The translations under genes were made by a program, and so were the position numbers. The notes under the pieces were generated by a model. That model had not been told where the DNA came from, searched no databases, and was given only the letters and a program-made list of their open reading frames with translations. A stretch of 64,000 nt of DNA from Heracleum sosnowskyi (lineage: Eukaryota > Streptophyta > Magnoliopsida > Apiales > Apiaceae), in the NCBI GenBank assembly GCA_030848705.1, contig CM061245.1, positions 37,204,711 through 37,268,710 of the forward strand. The letters are read 5' to 3'. Below are positions 11,530 through 23,600 of the stretch, piece by piece (position 1 is the first letter of the stretch; each line of letters opens with the position of its first letter).

Positions 11530-12026
11530 TGTTAGATATAATTGCTGACGTTTGTTCATCAGTGTTTAAGTAACAGGCACATATCAGAGTTTATCTTGAA
11601 GCCAGTCAGAGTTTGATAAAGTCTGACGTGGTGAAAGTTGACTTAGCTGTCGGTGCAAAGATAAAGATTCTAGAAGCAATATATTCTGAAGATGGAAAGA
11701 AGCAGAATATATTGATACAGCTAAGGAAACGGAATAGAAGACTGAAGCAATCCTTAATTGATATCAATTGTATAGCTAACTTATAGGAATATCAATTAGA
11801 GATGGATTGTAAGTAGCTGTGTACTATATAAACACAGATAGGTTATCCCTAGAAGGGACGTGAACATTGAAGATATTATTCTTGTAACCTAGTAGCTCTT
11901 TGTGATTCATTAACATCACTAAGAGAGAAACTGTTAATATAATTACAGTTTGTTGATTTAATAAAAAGTGTTCTTGATTGTTATTCTCATATACATACTT
12001 GATTATATTGTGTATTCGGCCTAACA
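11530..12026 (+). repeat. 3' LTR of SIRE-B2 (497 bp)
   Basis: Begins TGTTAGATAT and ends CGGCCTAACA, matching the LTRs of SIRE-B throughout but lacking one copy of the TCAGAGTTT-bearing segment in U3. A TATA box, CTATATAAAC, lies at about 11824-11833. Confidence 0.94.
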
Positions 12027-13955
12027 GATACACCTTGAAATCTGAGTGAGCTGCAAAAGCCAAGAAGATTCTGATGGCTTCCAGTCTAGCTACAGGTGCA
12101 AATGTTTCATCATAGTAAATGCCCTCTTGTTGACAGTATCCTTTGGCAATCAACCTTGCTTTGTTCCTAATCACCACTCCTTCTTCATCCATCTTTTTTT
12201 GAACACCCATTTTGTGTCAATAAGATTCTTTCCTTCTGGAGGTGGCACTAGTTCCCATACTTTGTTTTTCTCAAATTGATTCAATTCTTCTTGCATGGCG
12301 ATAATCCAGTCAGAATTCTTCAAATCTTCTTCAATTACTTTCGGTTCTTCTTGTGACAGAAAGCAGCTATACAGACATGTATTCATTGTTGCCCTTCTTG
12401 TTCTAACTCCCTCACCAGGATCTCCAATTATTTGATCCCTAGTGTGGACTCTGTCCCATTTCCTTGTGTAACCCTGTTCATTTTCTTGACTTGTTCCAGG
12501 ATCATTTTGATTGATAGTTGCATTCTCTTCTTCTCCCACTGTGTTTGTGAACCCTTGCACAGGTGTTTGAAGAAGATCTTCAACTTCAAGAGTTTCATTG
12601 TCTGGAACAGTTTGAATAGGTGGTTCATCCTCACTTTCACTTGTTTTAAGTCCAGGAGTTTTCTTGTCATCAAAGGTAACATCCATGCTTTCCATAACTT
12701 TGTGTTGCTCAGGTACAAACACTCTGTATGTTGTCCTTTCCATAGAGTATCCAATGAAAATACCTTCAAATGCCTTAGCATCAAATTTTCCAACATGCTC
12801 AGAGGTATCTTTCATCACAAAACACTTGCTTCCAAACACATGAAGATGTTTGAAGGATGCTCTTTTGCCAGTCATTAATGAGTAAGGAGTTTTTCCAGAC
12901 TTCTTATTGATCAATGTTCTATTTTGCACATAGCATGCTGTGTTAACAACATCAGCCCAAAAGCTAGTAGGTAGCTTTGCATCCAACAGCATTGTCCTTG
13001 CAGCTTCAATGAGAGTTCTATTCTTTCTCTCAACTACTCCATTTTGTTGAGGTGTTCTAGGAGCTGAAAATTGTTGAGAAATTTCTTTATCTTTGCAAAA
13101 CTCATACAATGTTGAATTTCTGAACTCGGTCCCATTATCACTTCTCAAAGCAACTACAGAGGAACCAGTTCTTTGTGCTTCTCTATCAACTCTCTTAATA
13201 TGCTCTATAATAACTTGAGGTGCTTCATCCTTAGAGAATAGGAATTCCCCCCAAGTATATCTTGAATAATCATCAACCATCACTAGAGCATATTTCTTCT
13301 TGGAAAGGGACATTACATTCACAGGGCCAAATAGATCCATGTGTATTAGTTGCAGAGGTTTTGAGTTTGTATTGAGCAACTTGTTCTTCTGACTTGATCT
13401 TTTAATCTTTCCTCTTTGACATGCTTCATATGCTCCATCTTGCAAAAACTCCAAAGCAGGCATGTCTCTGATGAGTTCTCTCTTTGTCAGAGAGTTCATT
13501 GCCTGAACATTCAAGTGAGACAGTTTCTTGTGCCATAGCCAGAATTCTTCATTTTTGGCTTTAGTGTAGAAACAACAAATTTCTCCCTTGTCTGCAGCCT
13601 TGAGATCAGCTATAAATAGGCTTCCTTTCTTCACACCAGTTAAATCAACTTCACCGCTTCCTCTTTTTGAGATTAGACAATGATCTTCATCAAATTCCAC
13701 TTTGAAACCCCTGTTGGTGAATTGTCCAATACTCAAGAGGTTGTGCTTTAGTCCTTCAACAAATGCTACATCTTCAATAATGACATTCCCAAATTTAACA
13801 GTGCCATATCCCATTGTATAACCAATGTTGTCATTTCTAAAGGTTACTGATGGGCCAGCCTTCTCCTCAAAATGTGATAGCAGGGCTATATCACCAGTCA
13901 TGTGACTTGAGCGTCCACTGTCCAAGATCCAAATGACTCTTTTATTCCTGTTGCC
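12027..13955 (-). pseudogene. SIRE-D pol fragment: protease, integrase, start of RT
   Basis: The pol frame (596 codons from an ATG at 13961) has the protease signature LDSGRSSHMTGD, then the GAG-pre-integrase finger and integrase core with HMDLFGPV, SDNGTEF and PQQNGVVERKNR. One finger cysteine seems lost: the site reads AYEAC where relatives have LCDAC. Near 12190 a frameshift moves RT to another frame, which continues with RNKARLIAKGY and DETFAPVARLEAIRIF to the break after KVY at 12027, where SIRE-B2 inserted. The catalytic YVDD and RNase H are outside the window. The product cannot be functional. Confidence 0.92.
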
Positions 13956-13990
13956 CTGCATTCACAAAATGACTAAGTTGTTTTTGGTAC
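13956..13990 (-). other. GT...AG segment at the SIRE-D gag/pol junction (35 nt)
   Basis: After the TGG codon of the gag C-terminal WVPK, the minus strand reads GTACC..., contains the gag stop and ends TGCAG before GGC. Omitting it joins gag (phase of 13991-13993) to pol (13953-13955) in frame. It is equivalent to 20633-20670, 42071-42110 and 58761-58802. It is too short for a typical plant intron, so splicing is a hypothesis. Confidence 0.6.
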
Positions 13991-16425
13991 CCACACTTGG
14001 TAGGGTCCAGTTGATTTAGAAACAGTTGTGTTAATAATTCTTCTAGTAGAAACAACATTCTTCACAGTAGGAGACTTCACTTTGTTTGTGGCTTTGGAGT
14101 TTACACTCCTAGGCTCACATGAAGTTTTCACCCTCTCAACCTTGATTGGGGATCCTGTCCTGTGTGTGTGATTCATAGAATTGTGCAGAGTCAAGTTTAT
14201 GCTTAAGAGATAAACAATTAGCAATCACTGTCACATAGCATGTCATGCAGTTAGAATTACCACAGAAGGAATCATGGATAGAGTTTATGCCACCAGAATG
14301 GTTACTCAGGTTATCAATTTCAGCAGTTTCAGGTTTATTACACTTATGAGTCAAATGATTCATAGATAAGCATTTCTGACATTGTTTCCTAGGAGCATTT
14401 GGCACATAAGCATAATTGTTACTCTTATTGATACCTATATTACCATTTCTGTTTTGTTTCTTCTTCTTAACAACTTCATTCTTAATTTTAGGACTCTTGA
14501 CAGGGTTGTCTTTGGTTTCTTTCTGAACAACAGACTTGGGAGAGGAAGAAGTGTCTTTAGCAGCCTCATCTTCTTCAAGTAGTTGTTGTTTGATGACCAG
14601 TAGTTCTTCATCAAACTCAACAATACTCTTTTTGAAAATGGGCTTTTCAACACTTGACAAAATGGTTGGGGCATTTTTGTTTGTAAAAGATTCTTTTCGT
14701 TTGCCTTTGGCCTTCTTCCTTCCCTTATCATTCTCATAATCAAAACCAACTCCAACCTTGCAGTCTTCAGTGTGTTCCTTGTGATTGGTTTGAATAAGCT
14801 CAGAGGAGTTCTTGAAACTTCTTAGTTTTAATTCATTTTCAGCAATTTTTTCTCTAAGAGCTTTTTCTATTTGTTCAGCACAAATTACTTTGTTCTTAAG
14901 ATACTCAATCTCCTTTTTCAAACCATCAAGGCTCACAACCATTAACTCAAGTTCCTCATTCTTTTCTGTAAGCTCAAGATTTTTAGCAGTTAGTTTGTCA
15001 ATTTCTTCAATGGCAACTAACATGCTAGTGTGAATATTGAACATCTCAGTACTCATGTCTTCAACAGTATGCTTATATTGAAAGGGAGTCATATCAAGAG
15101 AAGTAAGAATGGGTACCTGACTTGAGGAATCACCATCATCAGAAAATGCCATCAGGGCATAGTTTGAGTACTCTTGTTCTTGTTCTTCATCAGACTCATC
15201 CCAGCACTTTCCCTCAGCAATAAAAGCTTTACTCTGTTGTTTCTTGAGTAGATCTTCATACTTAGCTTCAAGCTCTAAGTATGCTTTATCCTTTTTGACC
15301 TGTTTAGGCTTTTTGCACTCAGTGGCAAAATGCCCAAGTTCATTGCAGTTATAGCACCTTATCTTGGACCTATCCACACTCCCAGATTTGTATCCTCCTT
15401 TAGCAGCACCAGCAATCCCTTTTCCTTTATTGAAGGTGTTTGAGCCACTTGAACCACCAGCATTTCCAGCATTGAACTTGGACTTAAATGGCTGCTTCCT
15501 TTTAAACCATATGTTAGGATATCTCCTAGCCATATATGCAAAAGATTTGTTTTCCATCTTGTGCAACTCATCTATGCTGTAGAACTCATCATCCTCAGGC
15601 AAATCATAGACAACTTGAGTCTCAGCACCAGTTTCTTCAACTTCCAGTTCCTCAATCTTGACTTGACTGACTTTAAGAGATTCCATTCTTTGACTTAGAT
15701 TGTCAGCAATAAGGTCACAGGAGGTATTTGCCATTAATCATTGCTTATCTTGAATGGATCTCTTTTGAAACAACTCTAGCTCATATGTTTTTAAAACACC
15801 ATACAACACATCAAAACCAATCTTTGTTAGATCTCTCTCTTTGAGGGAAGAGATTCTTGGTTCCAAGTGATCAGGAAGAGTTAGCAAGAACTTCATGTTG
15901 AGCTCTTCTGTCTCATAGTGTTTGTCATAGAGTTTGAGCTCATTTACCAACTTGTTGAACCTCTCAAACACTTCTGTGATTCCCTCCTTTGGCTGAGCCA
16001 TGAAAGCTTCATACTATGAAACAAGAATCTGCTTCTTGTTCTTTCTTACTTCAGGAGTTCCTTCACATAGCACTTCTATAAGATCCCACATCTTCTTAGC
16101 ACTACTACAATGAGCAACAGTCCATAGATTCACAAATGATAAGTTGGAGATGTTCATCCAGTGCTATTTTCTCCTTTTCAAGATCAGTGTGTTTGGAGGG
16201 GTCTTTAGGAACATGCTTTGCTGGTATTATTTCAGTACCAGAAGTTGTTTCAGCAACCTCAATCATTGGAATAAAGGGACCATGCTTTAGAATGTCTAAA
16301 TACATGGGGTTAGAAGCTTTGATGAAAAGCAACATCTTCTTCTTCCATAAACTATAGTGCTCCTTGTTAAAGGGAGGAATCTTGATACTGCTTAGTTTCT
16401 GTGAACTCATTCTTGATCTTTTCAT
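13973..16425 (-). pseudogene. SIRE-D gag, broken by stops and frameshifts
   Basis: Starts with ATG at 16425 (MKRSRMSSQKLSSIKIPPF). A frameshift near 16130, a TAG near 16014, a TGA at 15738-15740 and a frameshift near 14140-14220 split it into pieces at 16425-16105, 16001-15738, 15734-14136 and 14224-13973. A copia-type gag domain (UBN2-like: VFERFNKLVNELKLYD, GVLKTYELE) is followed by the zinc knuckle CYNCNELGHFATEC, a lysine/glutamate-rich coiled-coil stretch, a second knuckle CQKCLSMNHLTHKC and the C-terminal VWVPK. The order matches the intact gag of SIRE-A. Confidence 0.9.
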
Positions 16426-16444
16426 GTTAGTACGTTAACAGCCC

Positions 16445-16456
16445 TCTCTGATACCA
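16445..16456 (-). other. Primer binding site of SIRE-D
   Basis: The minus strand reads TGGTATCAGAGA, eleven of twelve bases of the initiator tRNA-Met complement, two bases inside the LTR end at 16459. Confidence 0.88.
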
Positions 16457-16458
16457 CT

Positions 16459-17085
16459 TGTTAGTAATGAATACCACTTAGAAACTAGACAGAGAGGGGG
16501 GGGGGGGGGGGTGAATGGATAGTTTGATAGTTTTTCGCTTTCTTGAAACTAAATTGCTGCAGTAGATTGTGTAGTAAGGAAATGCGGAATTAAAATAAAC
16601 AACACACACAATCACTTTAATCTACTTTGTATTAAGCAAATTAAATACTACAGCTTTCCATAATTTCACAACTGAATTTCTGGCTTCTAAACAAGAACAG
16701 TTTGTAACTTGTTTACTTACAGAGAAAAGAGTGCTTAAGATTCAACAATGTGTATCTCTCTTACAGCTAACAATAGGGTGTGCATGATATATATAAGTCC
16801 TATACAAACTAGTGCACACACCTATTTACACTGTTACCCTCACTGTTAGTCCAACTTGTTCTGCCATAAGAGGTTAACTGTGTCAAGAAGGACCACCTGC
16901 TTTTCGGAGTCTTTCCCGTTTCTGTAGCTGCTTGTCTCTTGTCTTTCTCTCCAAGTTTAGCTGTAGATTTGCCATCTGTTTTTTGGACCACCTTGCCAGA
17001 ACAAATGCTTCGGTATTTGTCTCCTTTGATTTTTGGTTATGTACCTTGATTTATCTTGTTATAAACGGCTAAGTGTTGATATCGT
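16459..17085 (-). repeat. SIRE-D 5' LTR, R/U5 side, up to the SIRE-A insertion
   Basis: The LTR terminus TGTTAGTAATG (plus strand) borders the primer site. A run of about 14 G at 16497-16511 is the counterpart of the C-run near the end of the SIRE-A LTR. A minus-strand TATA-like run, TTATATATATC, lies near 16783-16795. The LTR is cut at 17085, where SIRE-A entered, and continues at 30141-30851; the two parts total about 1338 bp. Confidence 0.88.
17081..17085. repeat. Target-site duplication of SIRE-A, left copy (ATCGT)
   Basis: ATCGT at 17081-17085 is repeated at 30136-30140, directly outside the TGTTAG and TTAACA ends of SIRE-A. The 5-base size is the one expected for copia integrase. Confidence 0.95.
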
Positions 17086-18115
17086 TGTTAGGAATATGTT
17101 GTTCTTGATGATAATTATAAAAACGCTTAGTAGATTTTGTATTAAGTTATTTTGTAACTGTCAACGAAATGGCATGATTTGCAATGTTTCGTTGACAGGA
17201 AGCTCATCAACGAAATGAGTGTTGTAGCAATTGCATTGTACAATACTTCACAATCTGATAGGCATTTTGTTGTATGTATTAGATAGGTTTTCTAAGTCAT
17301 GTTTACTAAGTACTAGATAGGCAAAATAGGTTGGTTAATTGTAAATATATTATGCCTTGTAATTTTGCCTAAGTGAAGACATGTCAACGGTATGAAGATT
17401 ACTCTGTCAACGGTATGGAGTTTACTCATCAACGAAACGAGGGAAACACCATCAACGGAATGAAGAATAAAGCTATCAAAGAAACACATCTCCCTGCTAT
17501 CAACGAATCACTATTGCTTTTTGAACAGTTGACAAAGTGATAGTGACAGTTTACTGAACAGATCTAAAGGAGATATGGAAGTGTACTTTGCATTGGAAGC
17601 CATCAAAATGGTTACTGGAAATAAGGAAACATTCCAATTTCCAATAAGGCTCTTGGGAGTGATCATAATAAGTGTGAAGACAAAAGCAAAGATCTCCAAG
17701 GACCATTGGACAAAAGGAATGAAAAGTAAGCTACTGATGGTTATTACTAGTGTACTTTAGTATAACCAAAAATAGTATTGTAAACTTGGGAATATATATA
17801 ACCAAGTGTAGCAGTTAAAATAAATGTAAGAGAAGAAAAACAAATAGTTTGTATTAGCTATCTTTGAGAGCATACTTCTCTACATTCTTGTAACTGAGCA
17901 GCTGTGTACATTTTTTTATCACAGATTATTTCCGCAATAAAAATCACTTTAGTTGGATCATCAAACAATCCAACTGAAATTATTATGTGCTTGTGATTTT
18001 TACTTTAAGTTCAGTTTTTATTTGTAAGTTGTTTTCAAGTTTAAGAAATATCAAGAATTGTATTCAACCCCCCCCCCCCCCTTCTACAATTCTGTTAGGT
18101 CATTTGGGATTAACA
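17086..18115 (+). repeat. 5' LTR of SIRE-A (1030 bp)
   Basis: TGTTAGGAAT...GGGATTAACA. U3 holds nine copies of the family motif in both orientations (17161 to about 17509). A C-run of 13 lies near 18068-18080 before CTTCTACAATTC. A 61-codon ORF (17575-17760) recurs in the 3' LTR, but nothing suggests it is coding. Confidence 0.96.
17791..17803 (+). promoter_or_regulatory. TATA box of the SIRE-A 5' LTR
   Basis: AATATATATAACC, about 320 bases before the LTR end and downstream of the motif-rich U3. It is the best RNA polymerase II core promoter candidate in this LTR; the 3' LTR has the same sequence. Confidence 0.7.
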
Positions 18116-18117
18116 AT

Positions 18118-18129
18118 TGGTATCAGAGC
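18118..18129 (+). other. Primer binding site (initiator tRNA-Met) of SIRE-A
   Basis: TGGTATCAGAGC two bases after the 5' LTR end at 18115, an exact complement of the initiator tRNA-Met 3' end. Confidence 0.96.
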
Positions 18130-18178
18130 AAGCTTCTAACATACAAGAAGTTTAAGGATCAAGACCAAAACAGTAACC

Positions 18179-20650
18179 ATGGTGAAGAAGGATGCAGGAG
18201 TAAAGATACCAGTTCTTGATAAGGACAATTACTTTCACTGGAAAGTAAAGATGCATTTACATCTCATGTCTATGGATGAGAGGTATGTAGACTGCATTGA
18301 GAAAGGTCCACACGTTCCCATGAAGTTTGCATCTAGAATTGGAGTGCCAGATGATGCTCCTGATGTAGAAATTCCAAAACTTGTCTCAGAATGGACTATT
18401 GAAGATCTTGCAGAAATCCATAAAGATAAGAGAACCATGAACATTCTGTTTAATGGTTTGGAGCAAGAGATGTTTGACAATGTCATCAACTGTACAACCT
18501 CTAAAGAAGTATGGGATACTGTTAGAACTCTCTGTGAAGGAACTGAGCAAGTTAGGGAAAACAAAATGCAGCTCCTTATACACCAATATGAGCATTTTCA
18601 TTTTAAAGCTGGTGAAACCCTAAATGACACGTTTAGTAGGTTTCAAAAGCTTTTGAATGGATTAAAGTTGTATGGGAGGATCTATCAAACCAAGGATTCA
18701 AACCTTAAATTTCTTAGAGCTCTTCCAAAAGAATGGAAGCCTATGACTGTTTCTCTCAGAAACACTCAAGAGTACAAAGACTACACTCTTGAAAGGCTTT
18801 ATGGAACCTTGAAGACATATGAGTTGGAAATGGAGCAAGATGAAGAAATTGAAAAGGTACAAAAGAAGGGTGGATCTATTGCATTGATTGCATCTGTGAA
18901 CCAACTGGAAGATGACAATGAAGAAGCTGCAAAGGCCACAACTAGTCGAGCTAGTTGTAGGAGTGACGTTAGCAAAGGTAAAGGCAAGATGACAAAAGAA
19001 GAAGAACCAGAACCAGCCAACTTGGATGACTTAGATGAGATTGATGAACACATTGCTTTTCTGTCAAGAAAATTCTCTAAGTTTAAGTTCAAGAGAAACT
19101 CAGAAGCAAGGCCACCAAGGAGAGACTTTCAACCTAACAAGTCTAACTGGATTGAAAAGTCTAAGTCTAAATGTTTCAATTGTGGAATGCTTGGTCACTT
19201 TGCTGGAGACTGCAGAAAGCCCAAGGTTGAGAAGGGCAACAGGAAATTTGAGCCTGTTGATTATAAAAAGAAATACTTTGAACTTCTCAAGCAAAAAGAA
19301 AAGGCCTTCATGTCTCAGGAGTATGATTGGGCTGGTAATGGTGAAGATTCTGATGATGATGTTGAGTATGTCAACTTGGCTCTTATGGCTGACAATCATG
19401 AGCAGGAAGCAAGCTCCTCAAGCAACCAGGTAACAATTACTAATCTTTCTGAGCTTTCTAAAGAGGAATGCGATAGTGCAGTAAATGAAATGTCTACTGT
19501 ATTATATAATTTGCGTGTTACTCTTAAATCACTTACCAAAGAGAATTCAAGAATAAAAGAGACTAATTTGCTCTTAAGTGATAGGAATGCAATGTTAGAA
19601 GCACAACTCATTGAATTTGAGAAATTGAGGTGTGCTAGTAGGGATGCTAAGAAGGAACTTGAGAACGTGTTAAAAAGGGAAGAAATTCTTAAAACACAAC
19701 TTGAAATAGAACAGAGTGTGATTGCAAAATGGAAAGATGCCAGGAATGTTGCCACCAACATCATTAATGTTCAAGGTATGGAATCTTTCTGTGAACAATC
19801 ATGGAAAAAGAACAAGGAGAAGCTAGGGTATGTTGGTGAAACCTTAGAATCAGAAACTGATTCAACAAACAATAATGATCATTTGTTGAAGGTTGATATG
19901 TCAACGGAATGCAATGTTTCGTTGACAGATGAACCATCAACCGATCAGGCTGTTTCGTTGACAGAGAAAAGAAAAGATGAACTCACTAGACTTAATAACA
20001 AGTATGGTCCTGTCACCAAGAACTTTGTTGAAGGTGAGTCTAGTCAATCAAAGAAAGTTGAGAAGCCTGTTGAGAGAGCTAATGTAGGTCACTTGTCTAA
20101 CAAGCAATTGAAAGACAAGTTAGAGAAAGGTCAAGTTGAGGCAAAGGGAAATAAAAAGAACAACAGGAATGGCAAAGTAGGGATTAACAAACACAACAAT
20201 TACACACCTGATAAATATGCTCCTAGAAAGGCATGTGTCAATTGTGGAAGTGTTAGTCATTTATCTACTAACTGCAAATCTGTTAAGAAGACTGCTAATG
20301 TGAAAATTCCCAAGCCTGCAATGAACAGTTCTATGCCTACAATGCCTGTTATGCCTAACATGTTTGCTCCATATGCACAATTTCAGAATCCATATGCTAG
20401 CATGTCGTTTGTGCCTAATCCATACATGAATATGTTTAACGTGCCACAAATGCCATGGAATGTGAATAACATGTTTGTTCCACCAACTATGCATGCTGTG
20501 AATGAAAATGTGAGCAACTCTCAGAAATCAACACCAAGGATAAAGATTGATTTAAATCAATCTGAGCCCAAGGTGAAAAATGATATTAAAGGAAAAACAA
20601 AGGCTAACAAAACAGGACCCAAGGAAACTTGGGTACCAAAATTAACTTGA
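18179..20650 (+). CDS. SIRE-A Gag (823 aa)
   Basis: Capsid/nucleocapsid protein, starting at the first ATG after the primer site (MVKKDAGVKIPVLDKDNYFHW). Residues about 1-220 form the copia gag domain (UBN2-like: FSRFQKLLNGLKLYG, LERLYGTLKTYELEM). A zinc knuckle CFNCGMLGHFAGDC lies near residue 325, followed by an acidic patch and a long charged, probably coiled-coil part (about 425-540). A second knuckle, CVNCGSVSHLSTNC, lies near residue 690, then a methionine/proline/asparagine-rich segment and the C-terminal TWVPKLT. Four family motifs lie at 19901-19961, between coiled coil and second knuckle. Pol overlaps in another phase. The gag of other SIRE elements also ends in WVPK. Confidence 0.96.
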   Translation: MVKKDAGVKIPVLDKDNYFHWKVKMHLHLMSMDERYVDCIEKGPHVPMKFASRIGVPDDAPDVEIPKLVSEWTIEDLAEIHKDKRTMNILFNGLEQEMFDNVINCTTSKEVWDTVRTLCEGTEQVRENKMQLLIHQYEHFHFKAGETLNDTFSRFQKLLNGLKLYGRIYQTKDSNLKFLRALPKEWKPMTVSLRNTQEYKDYTLERLYGTLKTYELEMEQDEEIEKVQKKGGSIALIASVNQLEDDNEEAAKATTSRASCRSDVSKGKGKMTKEEEPEPANLDDLDEIDEHIAFLSRKFSKFKFKRNSEARPPRRDFQPNKSNWIEKSKSKCFNCGMLGHFAGDCRKPKVEKGNRKFEPVDYKKKYFELLKQKEKAFMSQEYDWAGNGEDSDDDVEYVNLALMADNHEQEASSSSNQVTITNLSELSKEECDSAVNEMSTVLYNLRVTLKSLTKENSRIKETNLLLSDRNAMLEAQLIEFEKLRCASRDAKKELENVLKREEILKTQLEIEQSVIAKWKDARNVATNIINVQGMESFCEQSWKKNKEKLGYVGETLESETDSTNNNDHLLKVDMSTECNVSLTDEPSTDQAVSLTEKRKDELTRLNNKYGPVTKNFVEGESSQSKKVEKPVERANVGHLSNKQLKDKLEKGQVEAKGNKKNNRNGKVGINKHNNYTPDKYAPRKACVNCGSVSHLSTNCKSVKKTANVKIPKPAMNSSMPTMPVMPNMFAPYAQFQNPYASMSFVPNPYMNMFNVPQMPWNVNNMFVPPTMHAVNENVSNSQKSTPRIKIDLNQSEPKVKNDIKGKTKANKTGPKETWVPKLT

Positions 20651-23600
20651 TTTGGTTTTATTGTGTGCAGGGAGACAAAAGGAATCTTTGGTACTTGGAT
20701 AGTGGTTGTTCAAGACACATGACTGGTGATTCTACCCTGCTCACAGAGTTTCAGGAAAGAGCTGGCCCTTGTATTGCTTTTGGGGATGACAGCAAAGGCT
20801 ACACTAAGGGATATGGCTTGATTTCAAAAGAGAATGTCATCATAGATGAGGTTGCATTGGTGGATGGTCTTAAGCACAATTTGCTTAGTATCAGCCAACT
20901 TTGTGACAAAGGATTTTTAGTTACTTTTTCTAAAGAAGCCTGTGTTGTTTCTAAAGGAGGAAACAACAATGTGGTAATGACTGGATTCAGAAGAGGGAAT
21001 GTGTACATTGCTGACTTTAGTATCACAAGTCCAGACACCATCACTTGTCTCTTCAGCAAAGCAAGCAAGGATGAAAGTTGGCTATGGCACAAGAAATTGT
21101 CTCATTTGAATTTTAAAGTTATGAATGATTTGGTGAGGAAAGATCTTGCTAGAGGAATTCCACAAGTGGAGTTTTCCAAGGATGGTCTGTGTGATGCCTG
21201 TCAAAAAGGGAAACAAAAGAAGGCATCATTCAAAAGCAAGACAGAGTCATCAATTGTCCATCAGCTTGAGTTGCTTCATATGGATTTGTTTGGCCCTGTA
21301 AATGTCATGTCTATTTCAAAGAAGAAATATTGTCTTGTGATTGTTGATGATTTCTCTAGGTTTACATGGACCTTCTTTTTGCACTCCAAAGATGAGGCAA
21401 GTGAAATCATTATCAATCACATCAAGATGGTAAACAATCATCCTGACTTGAAAGTAAGAAGGATCAGGAGTGACAATGGGACAAAATTCAAGAATTCAAG
21501 CATGAAGGTGTTCTGTGAAGAAAATGGTATTTTGCATGAGTTTTCAGCAGCAAGGACACCACAGCAAAACGGTGTAATTGAAAGGAAAAACAGAACACTT
21601 ATTGAAGATGCAAGGACAATGCTAGATGAATCAAAGTTACCAACTTATTTTTGGGCTGAGGCAGTTAACACAGCTTGCTTCACTCAAAATATTTCTTTGA
21701 TTAATCAGGCCAAGGGAATGACCCCTTATCAACTACTCAAAAGAAAGAAGCCACTATTGGATTTTCTTCATGTCTTTGGATGCAAGTGTTTTGTTCTGAG
21801 AAATCAAGCTGAGCATTTGGGGAAATTTGAAGCAAAGGCAGATGAAGCAATATTTGTGGGATATGCAGCAGGGAAAGCTTACAGAGTCTATAATCTCAGA
21901 ACCAACATTGTTATGGAATCTGTACATGTTGTTTTTGATGATCTCAAAATTCAAGGTCTCTGTGATGAAGGTTTCCATGAAAGCCTTTCTTTTGAGAATG
22001 AGGAAGGAGATCAAGTGAATCATGTTAAGGCTACTGAGAAACAGCCTAAAGTTGTTGTATCTAGCACAGATGAAAGCAGCAGTGAAGATGAAATTGTTGC
22101 ATTAAGATTGAAAAGAATAGCTGCTAGCAGACCAAATGGTCATTTCGTTGATAGTCATGATGGTGGATTCGTTGACAGTCAAAATGAGCGTTTCGTTGAC
22201 AGCCAAAATGGTCATACCGTTAACAGTCATGGAAATGCTTCTAGAAGTGATCAATTAGGGACAACAAACTCAGGGGGAGTTTCTCAAGGACAAATATCCA
22301 ATCAAGGCAATCATGATCATGAAGCTACCTCGTCAAGAGCAAATCTACCTCCCTCAAGGAAATGGACTAAAGATCATCCCTTTGAACTTATTATAGGAGA
22401 TGTTTCTTCAAAAGTTCAAACTAGAAGAGCAACTCAAGAAGAATGTCTATACAGTAGCTTTCTGTCTCAAGATGAGCCAAAGAGAGTTGAGGATGCACTT
22501 CTAGATCCAGATTGGGTTTTAGCCATGCAAGAGGAGCTAAACCAATTTGAGAGGAACAATGTTTGGAAGCTGGTGCCCAAGCCTAAAGACAGGAGTGTCA
22601 TAGGCACAAAATGGGTGTTCAGAAATAAGATGGATGAAAATGGCATAGTCACAAGGAACAAAGCTAGATTGGTTGCAAAAGGCTATTCACAAGAAGAAGG
22701 GATTGATTTTGATGAAACCTTTGCTCCTGTTGCAAGACTAGAAGCAATAAGGATTTTCCTAGCCTATGCAGCCCATGCCAATTTCAAAGTCTATCAAATG
22801 GATGTGAAGAGTGCTTTTCTGAATGGGGAATTGGAAGAGGACGTGTATGTAAGTCAACCTCCTGGTTTTGAAGATGATGATTTTCTAGAATATGTATACT
22901 TCCTCCTCAAAGCACTCTATGGTTTGAAACAAGCACCTAGAGCCTGGTATGACACACTTTCACAGTTCCTCCTTGAGAATCACTTCACTAGAGGTACTGT
23001 AGATAAAACTCTTTTTCACAGGGTTGTAAATGGCTCTACTATACTTGTTCAAATTTATGTAGATGACATAATCTTTGGGTCTACGGATGTGAAACTTTGT
23101 CAAAACTTTGCCAAGCTTATGCAAAGTAAATATGAAATGAGCATGATGGGAGAATTAACTTACTTTCTTGGTCTTCAAGTAAAGCAAGTTAATGAAGGCA
23201 TTTTCATTAGTCAAACAAAATATATTCATGATTTATTAAAGAAGTTTAACTTAATGGAATGCTCACCTGCCAAAACTCCCATGCCTACTGCCACCAAACT
23301 TGAATTGAATACTAAGGAAAAATCTGTGGACATTTCAAGTTACAGAGGCATGGTAGGCTCACTTTTATATTTAACAGCTAGTAGACCTGATATTATGTTT
23401 GCTACATGTCTATGTGCTAGATTTCAGGCTGATCCTTGGGAATCCCATTTAGTTGCTATTAAAAGGATTTTCAGATATCTCAAAGGAACACCAAACCTTG
23501 GCATTTGGTATCCTAGAGAATCTGGTTTTGAACTAATTGGTTATTCAGATGCAGATTATGCAGGATGTAAAATTGACAGGAAAAGCACAACTGGCACCTG

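Larger units (their letters stand above)
11075..12026 (+). mobile_element. SIRE-B2: 3' tail of a Ty1/copia SIRE-type element
   Basis: The C-terminal part of ORF3, a 3' non-coding stretch, polypurine tract and 3' LTR. All are closely similar to SIRE-B (39189-50951), so the two belong to one family. The rest lies left of the Tekay insertion, outside the window. The LTR end at 12026 abuts GATAC, inside the reverse transcriptase of SIRE-D, so SIRE-B2 jumped into SIRE-D and was later split by Tekay. Confidence 0.93.

Noticed and set aside
14382..15033. Several plus-strand ORFs opposite SIRE-D gag
   Set aside because: Mirror frames of a lysine/glutamate-rich coding strand give serine/leucine/phenylalanine-rich ORFs; no independent support.
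17575..17760. 61-codon ORF present in both SIRE-A LTRs (also 29600-29785)
   Set aside because: Conserved only because LTRs are duplicates; no domain, and it overlaps the LTR promoter region.
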